Below are positions 8,531 to 17,649 of a stretch of 64,000 bases of DNA, piece after piece. The stretch comes from Pseudomonas sp. MRSN 12121 (lineage in GTDB: Bacteria; Pseudomonadota; Gammaproteobacteria; Pseudomonadales; Pseudomonadaceae). Where the stretch lies: the NCBI RefSeq assembly GCF_000931465.1, contig NZ_CP010892.1, positions 6,223,388-6,287,387 of the forward strand, written 5' to 3'. The notes below the pieces were generated by a model. It was not told the origin of the DNA. It did no database searches and saw only the letters and a program-made list of their open reading frames with translations. A program made the position numbers and the translations under genes. The number at the start of each line of letters is the position of its first letter. Within the stretch, counting starts at the first letter, position 1.

Positions 8531-9552
8531 ACGCAGGCTCCGACCGGTTGCCGCAGGCTGGCCAGCAGTTCACCCAGTTCCGCCAGTTCCGGCCGGCGTG
8601 CCACGACGGCTTCTATATAAGCGAAGAAACGTGGCACATCGCCCAGGTACCGGGGCTTGCCATCGCGATGGCAGATCCGCGCGAAGATACCGATCACCTT
8701 GAGGTGGCGCTGCACGCCCATCAGGTCGCTGGCGCGCAGGAAATCCTCGAACACCGGCTGTACCGGAATACCGAGCCCGGCCGCCCGTTGCCAGTAATCT
8801 TGCAGCCAGCCACGCACCCGCGCCTCGGGCCAGCTGAGGAACGCATCCTTGAACAGGCAGGTAACGTCATAGGTCACCGGGCCGTAGACCGCATCCTGGA
8901 AATCCAGCACCCCGGGGTTGGGGGTGCTGAGCATCAGGTTGCGCGGCATATAGTCGCGATGCACCAGCACCTTGGGCTGGGCCAGGGCGCTGTCGATCAG
9001 CAGCTCGCTGACCCGCTGCCATTGCGACTGTTGCCGCTCATTCAATTGGAGGCCGAGCTCGCGCCCCACGTACCACTCGGGGAACAACTCCAGCTCGCGG
9101 CGCAGCAGGGCCACGTCATAGCTGGGCAGCGGCGCCTCCATCGGCAGGCGCTGGAAAGCCAGCAGGGCATCCAGGGCATCCTTGAACAAGGCGTCGGCAT
9201 TCTCGCCGTCGATCACATCCAGATAGGTCTTGTTGCCCAGGTCATTGAGCAAAAGAAAGCCGCGCGGCAAATCCTCGGCATAAATTTTCGGCACATTGAT
9301 CGCGGATTTCGCCAGCAGGTGGGCGATATCCACGAAGGGTTTGCAGTTTTCCCGGGGCGGCGGCGCATCCATCACGACAAAGCTGCGGCCCCCGCCTTCC
9401 CAGCGGAAATACCGCCGGAAACTCGCGTCGCTGCTGGCTGCGGTCAATGTGGCCGGGGGCACCGGGCCCCATCCGTTGGAGGCATAAATATTCGACAACT
9501 GTTCATCGAGCCAAACTTTCAGGTGTTGCAAGCGTACATCTTGGTCAGGCAT
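8527..9552 (-). CDS. amgK: Anomeric MurNAc/GlcNAc kinase AmgK
   Basis: A 341-residue aminoglycoside-phosphotransferase-fold kinase. The catalytic loop VLVHRDYMPRNLML contains the H-x-D-x4-N pattern, and VLDFQDAVYGP supplies the metal-binding Asp. An upstream segment with PPPRENCKPFVDIAHLL is typical of the AmgK group. The enzyme phosphorylates MurNAc at the anomeric carbon, giving the substrate for MurU encoded by the overlapping downstream gene. It diverges from lptD across 130 bp that must hold both promoters. Confidence is high because both the fold and the partner gene agree. Confidence 0.92.
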   Translation of the reverse strand: MPDQDVRLQHLKVWLDEQLSNIYASNGWGPVPPATLTAASSDASFRRYFRWEGGGRSFVVMDAPPPRENCKPFVDIAHLLAKSAINVPKIYAEDLPRGFLLLNDLGNKTYLDVIDGENADALFKDALDALLAFQRLPMEAPLPSYDVALLRRELELFPEWYVGRELGLQLNERQQSQWQRVSELLIDSALAQPKVLVHRDYMPRNLMLSTPNPGVLDFQDAVYGPVTYDVTCLFKDAFLSWPEARVRGWLQDYWQRAAGLGIPVQPVFEDFLRASDLMGVQRHLKVIGIFARICHRDGKPRYLGDVPRFFAYIEAVVARRPELAELGELLASLRQPVGACV

Positions 9553-9682
9553 TGCAAGGGTCTCCGACGGCCCTAGCCGTCAAGCGGGTCATGCTTTATT
9601 ATCCAGCATCTTTTTCAGACCATCGAGAGGCGTGCGGCCCACACCGCGGGCAGATGGCACGCAGGAAGCCCGGACTAATAAG

Positions 9683-12508
9683 ATGGCATTGAAATCCCCC
9701 GCGTTTCGTAAAAAATTTCCGTTGCTGGTTACTGGCAGTCTGCTGGCCCTGCAACCCCTAGCCACTTCGTTCGTGGTCGCCGCGGAACAGTATGACTGCT
9801 CAGTCTCTGCTTCGGGTGGCTGGGACTGCGCGCCGAAAACCAGCGCCGCTCAACTGCCTCCGCGCCCCGTGCACGATGCCAGCGCGGTCAGTTCGAACAG
9901 CGCTGCCAAGGCCGAAGAAGGCGAGTCCAGCGCAGATACCGGCGCCAAGCCGATGCTGGTTACCGAAGCCAAGGGCCGCGGCCTGAAATCCCGCAGCGAA
10001 GACTACAGTCACCTCGACTGGGTCCCGCGCGAGAAGCTCACCGCCGCCCAACTGGCCGAGACCGGTCCTTACTGCGCTGGTGCCTATATCGAACCGATTC
10101 GTCCTGGCATGAATGACAAGACGAATAAAAGTGACTCCCCGACCTTTATCGGCGCCAAGGCCTCGCGTTATCAGCAGGAGCAGCAGATCGCTACCCTGGC
10201 CGGTGACGTGGTCATGCGCCAGGGCAGCATGCAGGTCGAAGCCGACGAGGCCAACCTGTACCAGGCCGAGAACCGTGGCGAGCTGAGCGGCAACGTGCGC
10301 CTGCGCGACAACGGCACCCTGATGGTCGGCGACCATGCCGACGTACAGCTGGACACCGGTGAAGCCAAGGTCGACAACGCCGAATACGTGATGCACAAGT
10401 CGCGCATCCGCGGTAACGCGCTGTACGCCAAGCGTGCCGAGAACGCGATCATCCGCCTCAAGGACGGTACGTACACCACGTGCGAACCGAGCAGCAACGC
10501 CTGGCAGCTCAAGGGCAACAACATCACCCTGAACCCGGCGACCGGCTTCGGTACCGCGACCAACGTGACCTTGCGCGTCAAGGACATCCCGATCCTGTAC
10601 ACGCCGTACATCTACTTCCCGATCGATGACCGTCGCCAGTCCGGCTTCCTGCCGCCGACCATCGGCAGCGGCAGCGATACCGGCTTCATGCTGGTCACCC
10701 CGTACTACTTCAACCTGGCGCCGAACTACGACGCCACCTTGTACCCGCGCTACATGAGCAAGCGCGGCCTGTTGATGGAAGGCGAGTTCCGCTACCTGAC
10801 CAAGTCCAGCGAAGGCCAGTTCGGCGCGGCGTACCTCAACGACGAGAACGACGACCGCAAGCTGCAGACGGACTACGAAAAAACCCGCTACATGTACAAC
10901 TGGCAGCACAAGGGCGGGCTCGATTCGCGTGTCATGACGCAGGTCGACTACACCAAGATCAGCGATCCGTACTACTTCCAGGATCTGCAGAGCGACCAGA
11001 TCGGTGTGGAAAGCCGCGACTACATCAACCAGCAGGGGGCGGTGACCTACCGCGGTGATACCTACACTGCGCGGCTCAATCTCCAGGCCTATGAGCTGGC
11101 CACGGTTTCGAACGTCACGCCTTACAACCGTTTGCCGCAAATCACTCTGAATGGTTTCTTGCCGCAACATCCAGGCGGGCTGGATTTCCAATATGAGTCC
11201 GAGGTTGTCCGGTTTGAGCGAGACCTCAAGACCGGCAACTACATTGATAAAGACGGTGGGCCGCTGAACGCGGACGGATCAATAGGCACTCCTCGTCTAG
11301 ACACCAATGTTCGAGGTCTGGCACGCGCTAATGGTGATCGTCTCAACCTCGCGCCATCCGTAAGCCTTCCGCTTAACTGGACCTATGGCTTCCTGAAACC
11401 GTCCCTCAAGTATCAATACACCCAGTACGACCTGGATTTGGACGGCACAGGCAAGAACCAGGTAGCTGCGCAAAATTCGGAACAGGACCGGCTTGACGGC
11501 ACTTACAGTCGCAACCAAAACCGTGGCGTACCTATCGCCAGCATCGATAGCGGCCTGTATTTCGACCGCAACACCCAATGGTTCGGCAAGAACTATCGCC
11601 AGACTTTGGAACCACGCCTCTACTATCTCTACGTTCCAGAGAAAGACCAGAGCGACATCCCTGTCTTCGATACCGGCGAAACCACCTTCAACTACTCGTC
11701 GCTGTTCCGGGACAATCGTTTCACTGGCTCCGACCGCGTAGGCGATGAGAACAAACTGTCTCTGGGCATCACCAACCGCTGGATCGAAGAAAATGGCTTC
11801 CAACGCCAGCGCATCAGTGTCGGTCAGGCCTTGTACTTCAAGGACCGCGAAGTACAGTTGCCAGGTATCGACGCCAAAACTCGAGACGACGCGCACTCCA
11901 ACGTTTCGCCTTACGCGCTTGAATACGAATACCGCTGGAACCGCGACTGGCGCACAACCGCTGAATACAACTGGGATCCGGACAGCCGCAGCCCTCGTTC
12001 CGGCAGTGCGATGTTCCACTACCAGCCGGAAGACAATCCGAACAAAGTTATCAACGCCGGCTACCGCTATCGCAACGACCTGGTTCGTTATGACGAAACG
12101 ACAGGCAAATGGTCCGTGGGCGGCGGCGACTACGGTACGCCTGGCACGCCTGGCTACGTGAAGGACTACTACAAGATCAAGCAGCACGACTTCTCGGTGA
12201 TCTGGCCGATCGTGCCGCAATGGAACCTGATCAGCCGCTGGCAGTACGACTACAACCGCAACCGTACCCTCGATGCCTTCGGTGGTTTCGAATACGACAA
12301 CTGCTGCTGGAAACTGCGCCTGATCAACCGTTACTGGGTCAAGTATGACGAATTCAGTCAAGACGCCCCGCAGAACGAGAAAGGCGACCATGGCATCTTC
12401 CTTCAAATTGTCCTGAAAGGACTCGGCGGCCTCACTGGCTCCAAGGTAGAGAGCTTCCTCGACAAAGGCATTCAAGGTTACCGTGAACGTGAAGACCAAG
12501 CTTTCTGA
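9683..12508 (+). CDS. lptD: LPS-assembly outer-membrane protein LptD
   Basis: A 941-residue precursor from the ATG at 9683. The signal peptide (MALKSPAFRKKFPLLVTGSL onward) ends near VVAAEQYDC. An N-terminal OstA/LptA-like beta-jellyroll domain follows (about 165-290; EQQIATLAGDVVMRQGSMQ, then a NRGELSGNVRLRDNGTLMVG repeat). The long remainder is a beta-barrel with aromatic-rich strands such as YMYNWQHKGGLDSR, and a C-terminal CCWKLRLINRYW segment carries the cysteine pair. It inserts lipopolysaccharide into the outer leaflet with LptE. It is head of an operon with surA, whose product folds LptD, and overlaps surA by 26 nt. Base composition in about 11,190-12,100 looks less GC-rich than the flanking parts. 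Confidence 0.95.
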   Translation: MALKSPAFRKKFPLLVTGSLLALQPLATSFVVAAEQYDCSVSASGGWDCAPKTSAAQLPPRPVHDASAVSSNSAAKAEEGESSADTGAKPMLVTEAKGRGLKSRSEDYSHLDWVPREKLTAAQLAETGPYCAGAYIEPIRPGMNDKTNKSDSPTFIGAKASRYQQEQQIATLAGDVVMRQGSMQVEADEANLYQAENRGELSGNVRLRDNGTLMVGDHADVQLDTGEAKVDNAEYVMHKSRIRGNALYAKRAENAIIRLKDGTYTTCEPSSNAWQLKGNNITLNPATGFGTATNVTLRVKDIPILYTPYIYFPIDDRRQSGFLPPTIGSGSDTGFMLVTPYYFNLAPNYDATLYPRYMSKRGLLMEGEFRYLTKSSEGQFGAAYLNDENDDRKLQTDYEKTRYMYNWQHKGGLDSRVMTQVDYTKISDPYYFQDLQSDQIGVESRDYINQQGAVTYRGDTYTARLNLQAYELATVSNVTPYNRLPQITLNGFLPQHPGGLDFQYESEVVRFERDLKTGNYIDKDGGPLNADGSIGTPRLDTNVRGLARANGDRLNLAPSVSLPLNWTYGFLKPSLKYQYTQYDLDLDGTGKNQVAAQNSEQDRLDGTYSRNQNRGVPIASIDSGLYFDRNTQWFGKNYRQTLEPRLYYLYVPEKDQSDIPVFDTGETTFNYSSLFRDNRFTGSDRVGDENKLSLGITNRWIEENGFQRQRISVGQALYFKDREVQLPGIDAKTRDDAHSNVSPYALEYEYRWNRDWRTTAEYNWDPDSRSPRSGSAMFHYQPEDNPNKVINAGYRYRNDLVRYDETTGKWSVGGGDYGTPGTPGYVKDYYKIKQHDFSVIWPIVPQWNLISRWQYDYNRNRTLDAFGGFEYDNCCWKLRLINRYWVKYDEFSQDAPQNEKGDHGIFLQIVLKGLGGLTGSKVESFLDKGIQGYREREDQAF

Positions 12509-13805
12509 TTGTCTGCGCCCGCTGATGCTGGGCGCGCTGTTCCTGGGTACCGCGGCCAACGCCGCGGTACAGCCGATCGACAAAGTGGTGGCCATCGTCG
12601 ATAACGACGTGGTCATGCAGAGCCAGCTGGACCAGCGGGTTCATGAAGTGCAGCAAACCATCGCCAAGCGTGGCGGCGGCATGCCACCGGCCGATGTCCT
12701 GAACCAGCAGGTACTGGAACGCCTGATCGTCGAGAACCTGCAGCTGCAGATCGGCGATCGTTCCGGCATCCGCATCACCGACGAAGAGCTGAACCAGGCC
12801 GTGGGCACCATCGCCCAGCGCAACAACATGACCCCGGAGCAGTTCCGTGCCGCCCTGGCCCGCGACGGCCTGTCCTACCAGGACGCCCGCGAGCAGATCC
12901 GCCGCGAGATGATCATCAGCCGCGTGCGCCAGCGTCGTGTTGCCGAGCGCATCCAGGTTTCCGAGCAGGAAGTGAAGAACTTCCTCGCCTCGGACCTGGG
13001 CAAGATGCAGCTGTCCGAAGAACTGCACCTGGCCAATATCCTGATTCCAACCCCGGAAAGCGCCAGCTCCGAAGCGATTCAGAGCGCCGCGCGCCAGGCC
13101 ATGGACATCTACCAGCAGCTCAAGCAAGGCGCCGACTTCGCCCAGCTGGCTATCGCCCGCTCCGGCAGCGACAACGCCCTGGAAGGCGGCGACATGGGCT
13201 GGCGCAAAGCCGCGCAACTGCCCCCACCGTTCGATCGCGAACTGAGCGCCATGTCTGTTGGCGATATCACTCAGCCGGCCCGCACTCCAGGCGGCTTCAT
13301 CATCCTGAAGCTGCTGGAAAAACGCGGCGGCGGTAATCAGGTGCGTGACGAAGTGCATGTTCGCCATATCCTGATCAAGCCAAGCGAAATCCGTAGCGAA
13401 GAAGAGACCAAGCGCCTGGCGCAGAAGCTCTACGACCGTATCGAAGCGGGCGAAGACTTCGCCGAACTGGCGAAAAGCTACTCGGAAGACCCGGGGTCCG
13501 CTCTCAACGGTGGCGACCTCAACTGGGTCGATCCGAATGCGCTGGTGCCAGAGTTCCGCGAAGTCATGGCCAAGACTCCACAGGGCCAGCTGTCCAAGCC
13601 GTTCCAGAGCCCGTATGGCTGGCACGTACTGGAAGTCCTGGGCCGTCGCGCCACCGACAGCACCAGCCAGGCTCGCGAACAGCAGGCGATGACCGTGCTG
13701 CGTAACCGCAAATACGACGAAGAGCTGCAAACCTGGCTGCGCCAGATTCGCGATGAAGCCTACGTCGAGATCAAACTTCCTGGCGCCGACCAGGCAGCGC
13801 AGTGA
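12483..13805 (+). CDS. surA: Periplasmic chaperone/peptidyl-prolyl isomerase SurA
   Basis: A 440-residue protein starting at a GTG inside the lptD end, with AAGG 6 nt upstream; a second GTG two codons later is an alternative. The signal peptide ends near AANAAVQPIDK. The N-terminal chaperone domain (VVAIVDNDVVMQSQLDQR, then EVQQTIAKR) is followed by two parvulin PPIase domains (about 175-275 and 285-385; note EELHLANILIPTPE and DEVHVRHILIKPSE, each with the characteristic His). It escorts outer-membrane proteins, notably LptD encoded upstream, through the periplasm. It ends by overlapping pdxA by 4 nt. Confidence 0.95.
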   Translation: MNVKTKLSDCLRPLMLGALFLGTAANAAVQPIDKVVAIVDNDVVMQSQLDQRVHEVQQTIAKRGGGMPPADVLNQQVLERLIVENLQLQIGDRSGIRITDEELNQAVGTIAQRNNMTPEQFRAALARDGLSYQDAREQIRREMIISRVRQRRVAERIQVSEQEVKNFLASDLGKMQLSEELHLANILIPTPESASSEAIQSAARQAMDIYQQLKQGADFAQLAIARSGSDNALEGGDMGWRKAAQLPPPFDRELSAMSVGDITQPARTPGGFIILKLLEKRGGGNQVRDEVHVRHILIKPSEIRSEEETKRLAQKLYDRIEAGEDFAELAKSYSEDPGSALNGGDLNWVDPNALVPEFREVMAKTPQGQLSKPFQSPYGWHVLEVLGRRATDSTSQAREQQAMTVLRNRKYDEELQTWLRQIRDEAYVEIKLPGADQAAQ

Positions 13806-14791
13806 AACCCAAGCGTTTCGCGCTCACCCCCGGCGAGCCAGCCGGCATAGGCCCCGACCTGTGCCTGCTGCTCGCCTCGCAACAACAGCCACATCCCCTG
13901 ATTGCCATCACCAGCCGTGACCTGCTCGCCGAGCGGGCCACGCAGCTGGGAGTGGCTGTCAGCCTGCTCGAGGTCGGCCCGGATAACTGGCCGGACCAGC
14001 CTGCCGCCGCTGGCAGCCTGTATGTCTGGGACACTCCGCTCGCGGCCCGGGTCGTGACCGGCCAGCTGGACAAGGCCAACGCCGCGTTCGTCCTGGAAAC
14101 CCTGACCCGGGCCGGCCAAGGCTGCCTGGACGGGCATTTCGCCGGCATGATTACCGCTCCGGTGCACAAAGGCGTGATCAACGAATCCGGCATTGCCTTT
14201 TCCGGCCATACCGAGTTTCTCGCCGACCTGACCCAGACCGAACAAGTGGTAATGATGCTGGCCACCCATGGCCTGCGTGTGGCCCTGGTGACCACTCACC
14301 TGCCCTTGCGCGACATCGCCGACGCCATCACCCCGGACCGCCTGGAACGGGTCACGCGCATCCTGCATGCCGACCTGCGCAACAAGTTCGGCATCGCCCG
14401 GCCACGCATCCTGGTTTGCGGGCTCAACCCGCATGCTGGCGAAGGCGGGCATCTGGGCCATGAAGAAATCGATATCATCGAACCCACCCTGGAGCGTCTG
14501 CGTACCGAAGGCATGGACCTGCGCGGTCCCTTGCCCGCCGACACTCTGTTTACCCCCAAATATCTGGAGCACTGCGATGCAGTGCTGGCGATGTACCACG
14601 ACCAGGGGCTGCCGGTGCTGAAATACAAAGGTTTCGGCGCCGCGGTCAACGTGACGCTGGGCCTGCCGATCATCCGTACCTCGGTGGACCACGGCACCGC
14701 CCTGGATCTGGCCGGCAGCGGCAAGATCGATACCGGCAGCCTCAAAGTCGCCCTGGAAACCGCCTACCAGATGGCCGAGACCCGTTTATGA
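13802..14791 (+). CDS. pdxA: 4-hydroxythreonine-4-phosphate dehydrogenase PdxA
   Basis: A 329-residue enzyme starting at GTG within a GTGA overlap with surA. Diagnostic motifs are LTPGEPAGIGPDL at the N-terminus, ITAPVHKG and FSGHTEFLADL around the substrate and metal sites, GLNPHAGEGG with a metal-binding His, and AMYHDQGLPVLKYKGFG. It oxidises 4-phosphohydroxy-L-threonine with NAD in the DXP-dependent vitamin B6 pathway. Length and order (surA-pdxA-rsmA) match other gammaproteobacteria. The stop overlaps the rsmA start (ATGA). Confidence 0.95.
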   Translation: MKPKRFALTPGEPAGIGPDLCLLLASQQQPHPLIAITSRDLLAERATQLGVAVSLLEVGPDNWPDQPAAAGSLYVWDTPLAARVVTGQLDKANAAFVLETLTRAGQGCLDGHFAGMITAPVHKGVINESGIAFSGHTEFLADLTQTEQVVMMLATHGLRVALVTTHLPLRDIADAITPDRLERVTRILHADLRNKFGIARPRILVCGLNPHAGEGGHLGHEEIDIIEPTLERLRTEGMDLRGPLPADTLFTPKYLEHCDAVLAMYHDQGLPVLKYKGFGAAVNVTLGLPIIRTSVDHGTALDLAGSGKIDTGSLKVALETAYQMAETRL

Positions 14792-15606
14792 CCGAGCAAT
14801 ACCAGCACCGGGCGCGCAAGCGCTTCGGCCAGAACTTCCTGCATGACGCCGGCGTGATCGACCGCATCCTGCGCTCCATCAACGCCAAGTCCGGCGACCG
14901 CATGCTGGAAATCGGCCCGGGCCAGGGCGCCCTGACCGAGGGCCTGCTCAACAGCGGTGCCCAACTGGATGTGGTCGAGCTGGACAAGGACCTGGTGCCG
15001 ATCCTCAACCAGCAGTTCGCCGGCCGGGACAATTTCAGCCTGCATCAGGGCGACGCCCTGAAGTTCGACTTCAACAGCCTGAATGCCGCCCCCGGCAGCC
15101 TGCGCGTGGTCGGCAACCTGCCTTACAACATCTCCACCCCGCTGATCTTCCACCTCTTGCAGAACGCCGGGCTGATCCGCGACATGCACTTCATGCTGCA
15201 AAAGGAAGTGGTCGAGCGGCTCGCCGCGGGGCCGGGGGGTGGTGACTGGGGCCGTCTGTCGATCATGGTCCAGTACCACTGTCGCGTGGAGCACTTGTTC
15301 AACGTCGGCCCCGGAGCGTTCAACCCGCCACCGAAGGTCGACTCGGCGATCGTGCGCCTGGTGCCACATGCCGTGCTGCCGCACCCGGCCAAGGATCATC
15401 GCCTGCTGGAGCGCATCGTTCGCGAAGCCTTCAACCAGCGCCGCAAGACCCTGCGCAACACCCTCAAGGCGCTGCTCTCGAGCGCCGAGATCGAGGCCGC
15501 CGGTGTCGACGGCAGCCTGCGCCCGGAACAGCTGGACCTGGCCGCCTTCGTTCGCCTGGCCGACAAGCTCAGCGAACAAGCGGCGGGGAACGCCAGCGCC
15601 AGCTGA
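14788..15606 (+). CDS. rsmA: 16S rRNA dimethyladenosine transferase RsmA (KsgA)
   Basis: A 272-residue SAM-dependent methyltransferase. Motif I is LEIGPGQGALTEGLL and motif IV is the adenine-methylase NLPYNIS signature near residue 112. An N-terminal ARKRFGQNFLHDAGVI segment is typical of KsgA. It dimethylates A1518 and A1519 of 16S rRNA late in 30S assembly. Translationally coupled to pdxA by ATGA. A gap of 123 bp before apaG holds an inverted repeat (CGGGTAG at 15624 with CTACCCG at 15656) but no T tract. The name rsmA here is the methyltransferase, not the CsrA homologue. Confidence 0.95.
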   Translation: MTEQYQHRARKRFGQNFLHDAGVIDRILRSINAKSGDRMLEIGPGQGALTEGLLNSGAQLDVVELDKDLVPILNQQFAGRDNFSLHQGDALKFDFNSLNAAPGSLRVVGNLPYNISTPLIFHLLQNAGLIRDMHFMLQKEVVERLAAGPGGGDWGRLSIMVQYHCRVEHLFNVGPGAFNPPPKVDSAIVRLVPHAVLPHPAKDHRLLERIVREAFNQRRKTLRNTLKALLSSAEIEAAGVDGSLRPEQLDLAAFVRLADKLSEQAAGNASAS

Positions 15607-15729
15607 TACGCTCCGCGCGCTACCGGGTAGGACGCCAGGCCCCACGTCTGGTTTACTACCCGATACTTGGCCTAGACTGACCTCCATCAGCTTCGTCCCG
15701 CGTCCCGCTCTGTTTTAAAGGCCCCTTGC

Positions 15730-16110
15730 ATGTCCGATCCTCGCTACCAGGTCGACGTCAGCGTCGTCACCCGCTTCCTTGCCGAACAGTCGCAACCCGA
15801 ACAGAACCGCTTTGCCTTCGCCTACACCATCACCGTCCAGAACAATGGCCTGCTGCCCGCCAAGCTGCTGTCCCGGCACTGGGTGATCACCGATGGCGAC
15901 GGGCACGTCGAGGAGGTTCGCGGTTCCGGCGTGGTTGGCCAGCAGCCGCTGATCGCCGCCGGCCAAAGCCATACCTATAGCAGCGGTACGGTCATGACCA
16001 CCCGCGTCGGCAATATGCAGGGCAGCTATCAGATGCTCGCCGAAGACGGCAAGCACTTCGACGCCATCATCGCGCCCTTCCGCCTGGCCGTGCCCGGAGC
16101 GCTGCACTGA
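15730..16110 (+). CDS. apaG: ApaG/DUF525 domain protein
   Basis: A 126-residue single-domain protein of the ApaG (fibronectin-III-like) family. Recognisable elements are FAYTITVQNNGLLPAKLLSR, HWVITDGDGHVEEVRG, GVVGQQPLI and the GSYQMLAEDGKHFDAIIAPF C-terminal strand. Its biochemical role is poorly defined in bacteria; the apaG-apaH pairing links it to diadenosine-polyphosphate metabolism. It overlaps apaH by one base, so both are translated from one message. Confidence 0.92.
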   Translation: MSDPRYQVDVSVVTRFLAEQSQPEQNRFAFAYTITVQNNGLLPAKLLSRHWVITDGDGHVEEVRGSGVVGQQPLIAAGQSHTYSSGTVMTTRVGNMQGSYQMLAEDGKHFDAIIAPFRLAVPGALH

Positions 16111-16991
16111 TGACGACTTACGCCGTCGGCGATCTGCAAGGTTGCCTGGAGCCCCTGCAGTGCCTGCTTGAAAAGGTCGCGTTCGACCCGGCCAAGGATT
16201 GCCTGTGGCTGGTCGGCGACCTGGTCAACCGCGGCCCGCAATCCCTGGAAACCCTGCGTTTCCTGTATGCCATGCGCGATTCCCTGGTATGCGTCCTGGG
16301 CAATCACGACCTGCACCTGCTGGCCGCCTGGCGCAACATCGAGCGCCTGAAGAAAGCCGATACCCTGAGCGAAATCCTCAACGCCGAGGATGGCGAAGAA
16401 CTGCTCCAGTGGCTGCGCCAGCAAAAGCTGATGCACTACGACGAACAGCGCAACGTCGCCCTGGTGCATGCCGGGATACCCCCCCAGTGGTCACTGAAAA
16501 AGGCCCTCAAATGCGCCGCCGAGGTCGAGGACGCGCTACGCGACGACAACCGCTTCGAACCCTACCTGGACGGCATGTACGGTAACGATCCGACGAAATG
16601 GGACAGCGACCTCAAAGGCGTGACTCGTTTGCGGGTCATCACCAACTATTTCACCCGCATGCGCTTCTGCACCAGCGACGGCAAGCTCGACCTCAAGGGC
16701 AAGGAAGGCCCGGAAACCGCACCGCCCGGCTACGCCCCCTGGTTCGAACACAAGGAGCGCAAGACCCGGGATGTAAAGATCATCTTCGGTCACTGGGCCG
16801 CCCTCGAAGGCAAATGCCAGGAGCCAGGCGTCCTGGCCCTGGACACCGGCTGCGTCTGGGGCGGCGCCCTGACCCTGCTCAACGTCGATACCGGTCAACG
16901 CCTGGCATGCCAGTGCGATGCCCACGGGCACATCGAGGCCCAGGCCTCTCAACCCCTTCCCGAATCCATGCCAACCCGGAACAAGCGCTAG
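16110..16991 (+). CDS. apaH: Symmetrical bis(5'-nucleosyl)-tetraphosphatase ApaH
   Basis: A 293-residue calcineurin-like phosphoesterase. The metal-binding signatures are in order: YAVGDLQGCLEPLQ, GDLVNRGPQSLE, LGNHDLHLLA, then ALVHAGIPPQW and FGHWAALEG near the C-terminus. It splits Ap4A into two ADP, limiting alarmone and Np4 RNA cap levels. It slightly exceeds the usual 270-280 residues because of a short tail after the catalytic core. The stop is followed by 32 bp and then glpE. Confidence 0.95.
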   Translation: MTTYAVGDLQGCLEPLQCLLEKVAFDPAKDCLWLVGDLVNRGPQSLETLRFLYAMRDSLVCVLGNHDLHLLAAWRNIERLKKADTLSEILNAEDGEELLQWLRQQKLMHYDEQRNVALVHAGIPPQWSLKKALKCAAEVEDALRDDNRFEPYLDGMYGNDPTKWDSDLKGVTRLRVITNYFTRMRFCTSDGKLDLKGKEGPETAPPGYAPWFEHKERKTRDVKIIFGHWAALEGKCQEPGVLALDTGCVWGGALTLLNVDTGQRLACQCDAHGHIEAQASQPLPESMPTRNKR

Positions 16992-17023
16992 ACTGCGCTT
17001 TCCACCCGGCCCAGGAGCCCGCC

Positions 17024-17353
17024 ATGAGCGAATACAAACGCATCCCCCCAGAACAGGCCCAGGCATTGCGCGAGCAAGGCGCCGTGGTGGTCGACATCCG
17101 CGACCCGCAGACCTTTGCCTCGAACCACATCAGCGGTTCCACGCACCTGGACAATCACTCCATCTCCGACTTCATCCGCAACGCCGACCTCGACGCACCG
17201 CTGGTGGTGGTCTGCTACCACGGCAACTCCAGCCAGAATGCCGCGGCCTATCTGATCAGCCAGGGTTTCTCCGACGTCTACAGCCTGGACGGCGGTTTCG
17301 AACTGTGGCGGGCCACCTATCCGGCAGAAACAGCCCAAGGCAACGTCGAATAA
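17024..17353 (+). CDS. glpE: Thiosulfate sulfurtransferase GlpE (single-domain rhodanese)
   Basis: A 109-residue rhodanese. I start at the ATG at 17024, preceded by CAGGAG at good spacing. The active-site loop CYHGNSSQ near residue 65 has the persulfide-forming Cys, and ALREQGAVVVDIRDPQTFA is the usual N-terminal rhodanese strand. It transfers sulfane sulfur from thiosulfate to thiol acceptors in the cytoplasm. In Pseudomonas it follows apaH, as here, rather than the glp operon. Confidence 0.93.
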   Translation: MSEYKRIPPEQAQALREQGAVVVDIRDPQTFASNHISGSTHLDNHSISDFIRNADLDAPLVVVCYHGNSSQNAAAYLISQGFSDVYSLDGGFELWRATYPAETAQGNVE

Positions 17354-17364
17354 TTTTTTTCTGA

Positions 17365-17395
17365 GCGCCAGGCCGCGTCACTCGCGGGCTGGCGC
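17365..17395. other. Strong near-perfect hairpin after glpE
   Basis: GCGCCAG, G, CCGCG, a TCACT loop, CGCGG, G, CTGGCGC: 12 paired bases interrupted by one G-G mismatch. It lies 12 bp after the glpE stop. A run of seven T is before the stem on the plus strand, not after it, so this is not a textbook intrinsic terminator in either direction. It could stabilise the mRNA 3' end or act with Rho. Confidence 0.45.
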
Positions 17396-17649
17396 CACAG
17401 GCGACGAACGGTTGCTTGAACAAATCGCGTATTCCACCTTTACCTCCCCGATTCCGAACTATCCTTAGCCTCAGGCCATCCAAACAGGGGAGAGCCGGTA
17501 CACCGGCGTGCGGGTCATCGGTACTAGCTTTCAAGGTCGATAGCTTTGAAAGTGTTCTGGGGGGTAAACAGCAACCGGATTCCTGGTTGCATGCCAGCAC
17601 TTGACTGACTGATCCGACGTCGGCTCCACGTATCGAGCGAGGTGACGTC

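Noticed and set aside
17416..17604. 62-codon frame upstream of prkA
   Set aside because: Has no ribosome-binding site and lies in the probable promoter/leader of prkA; no motif.
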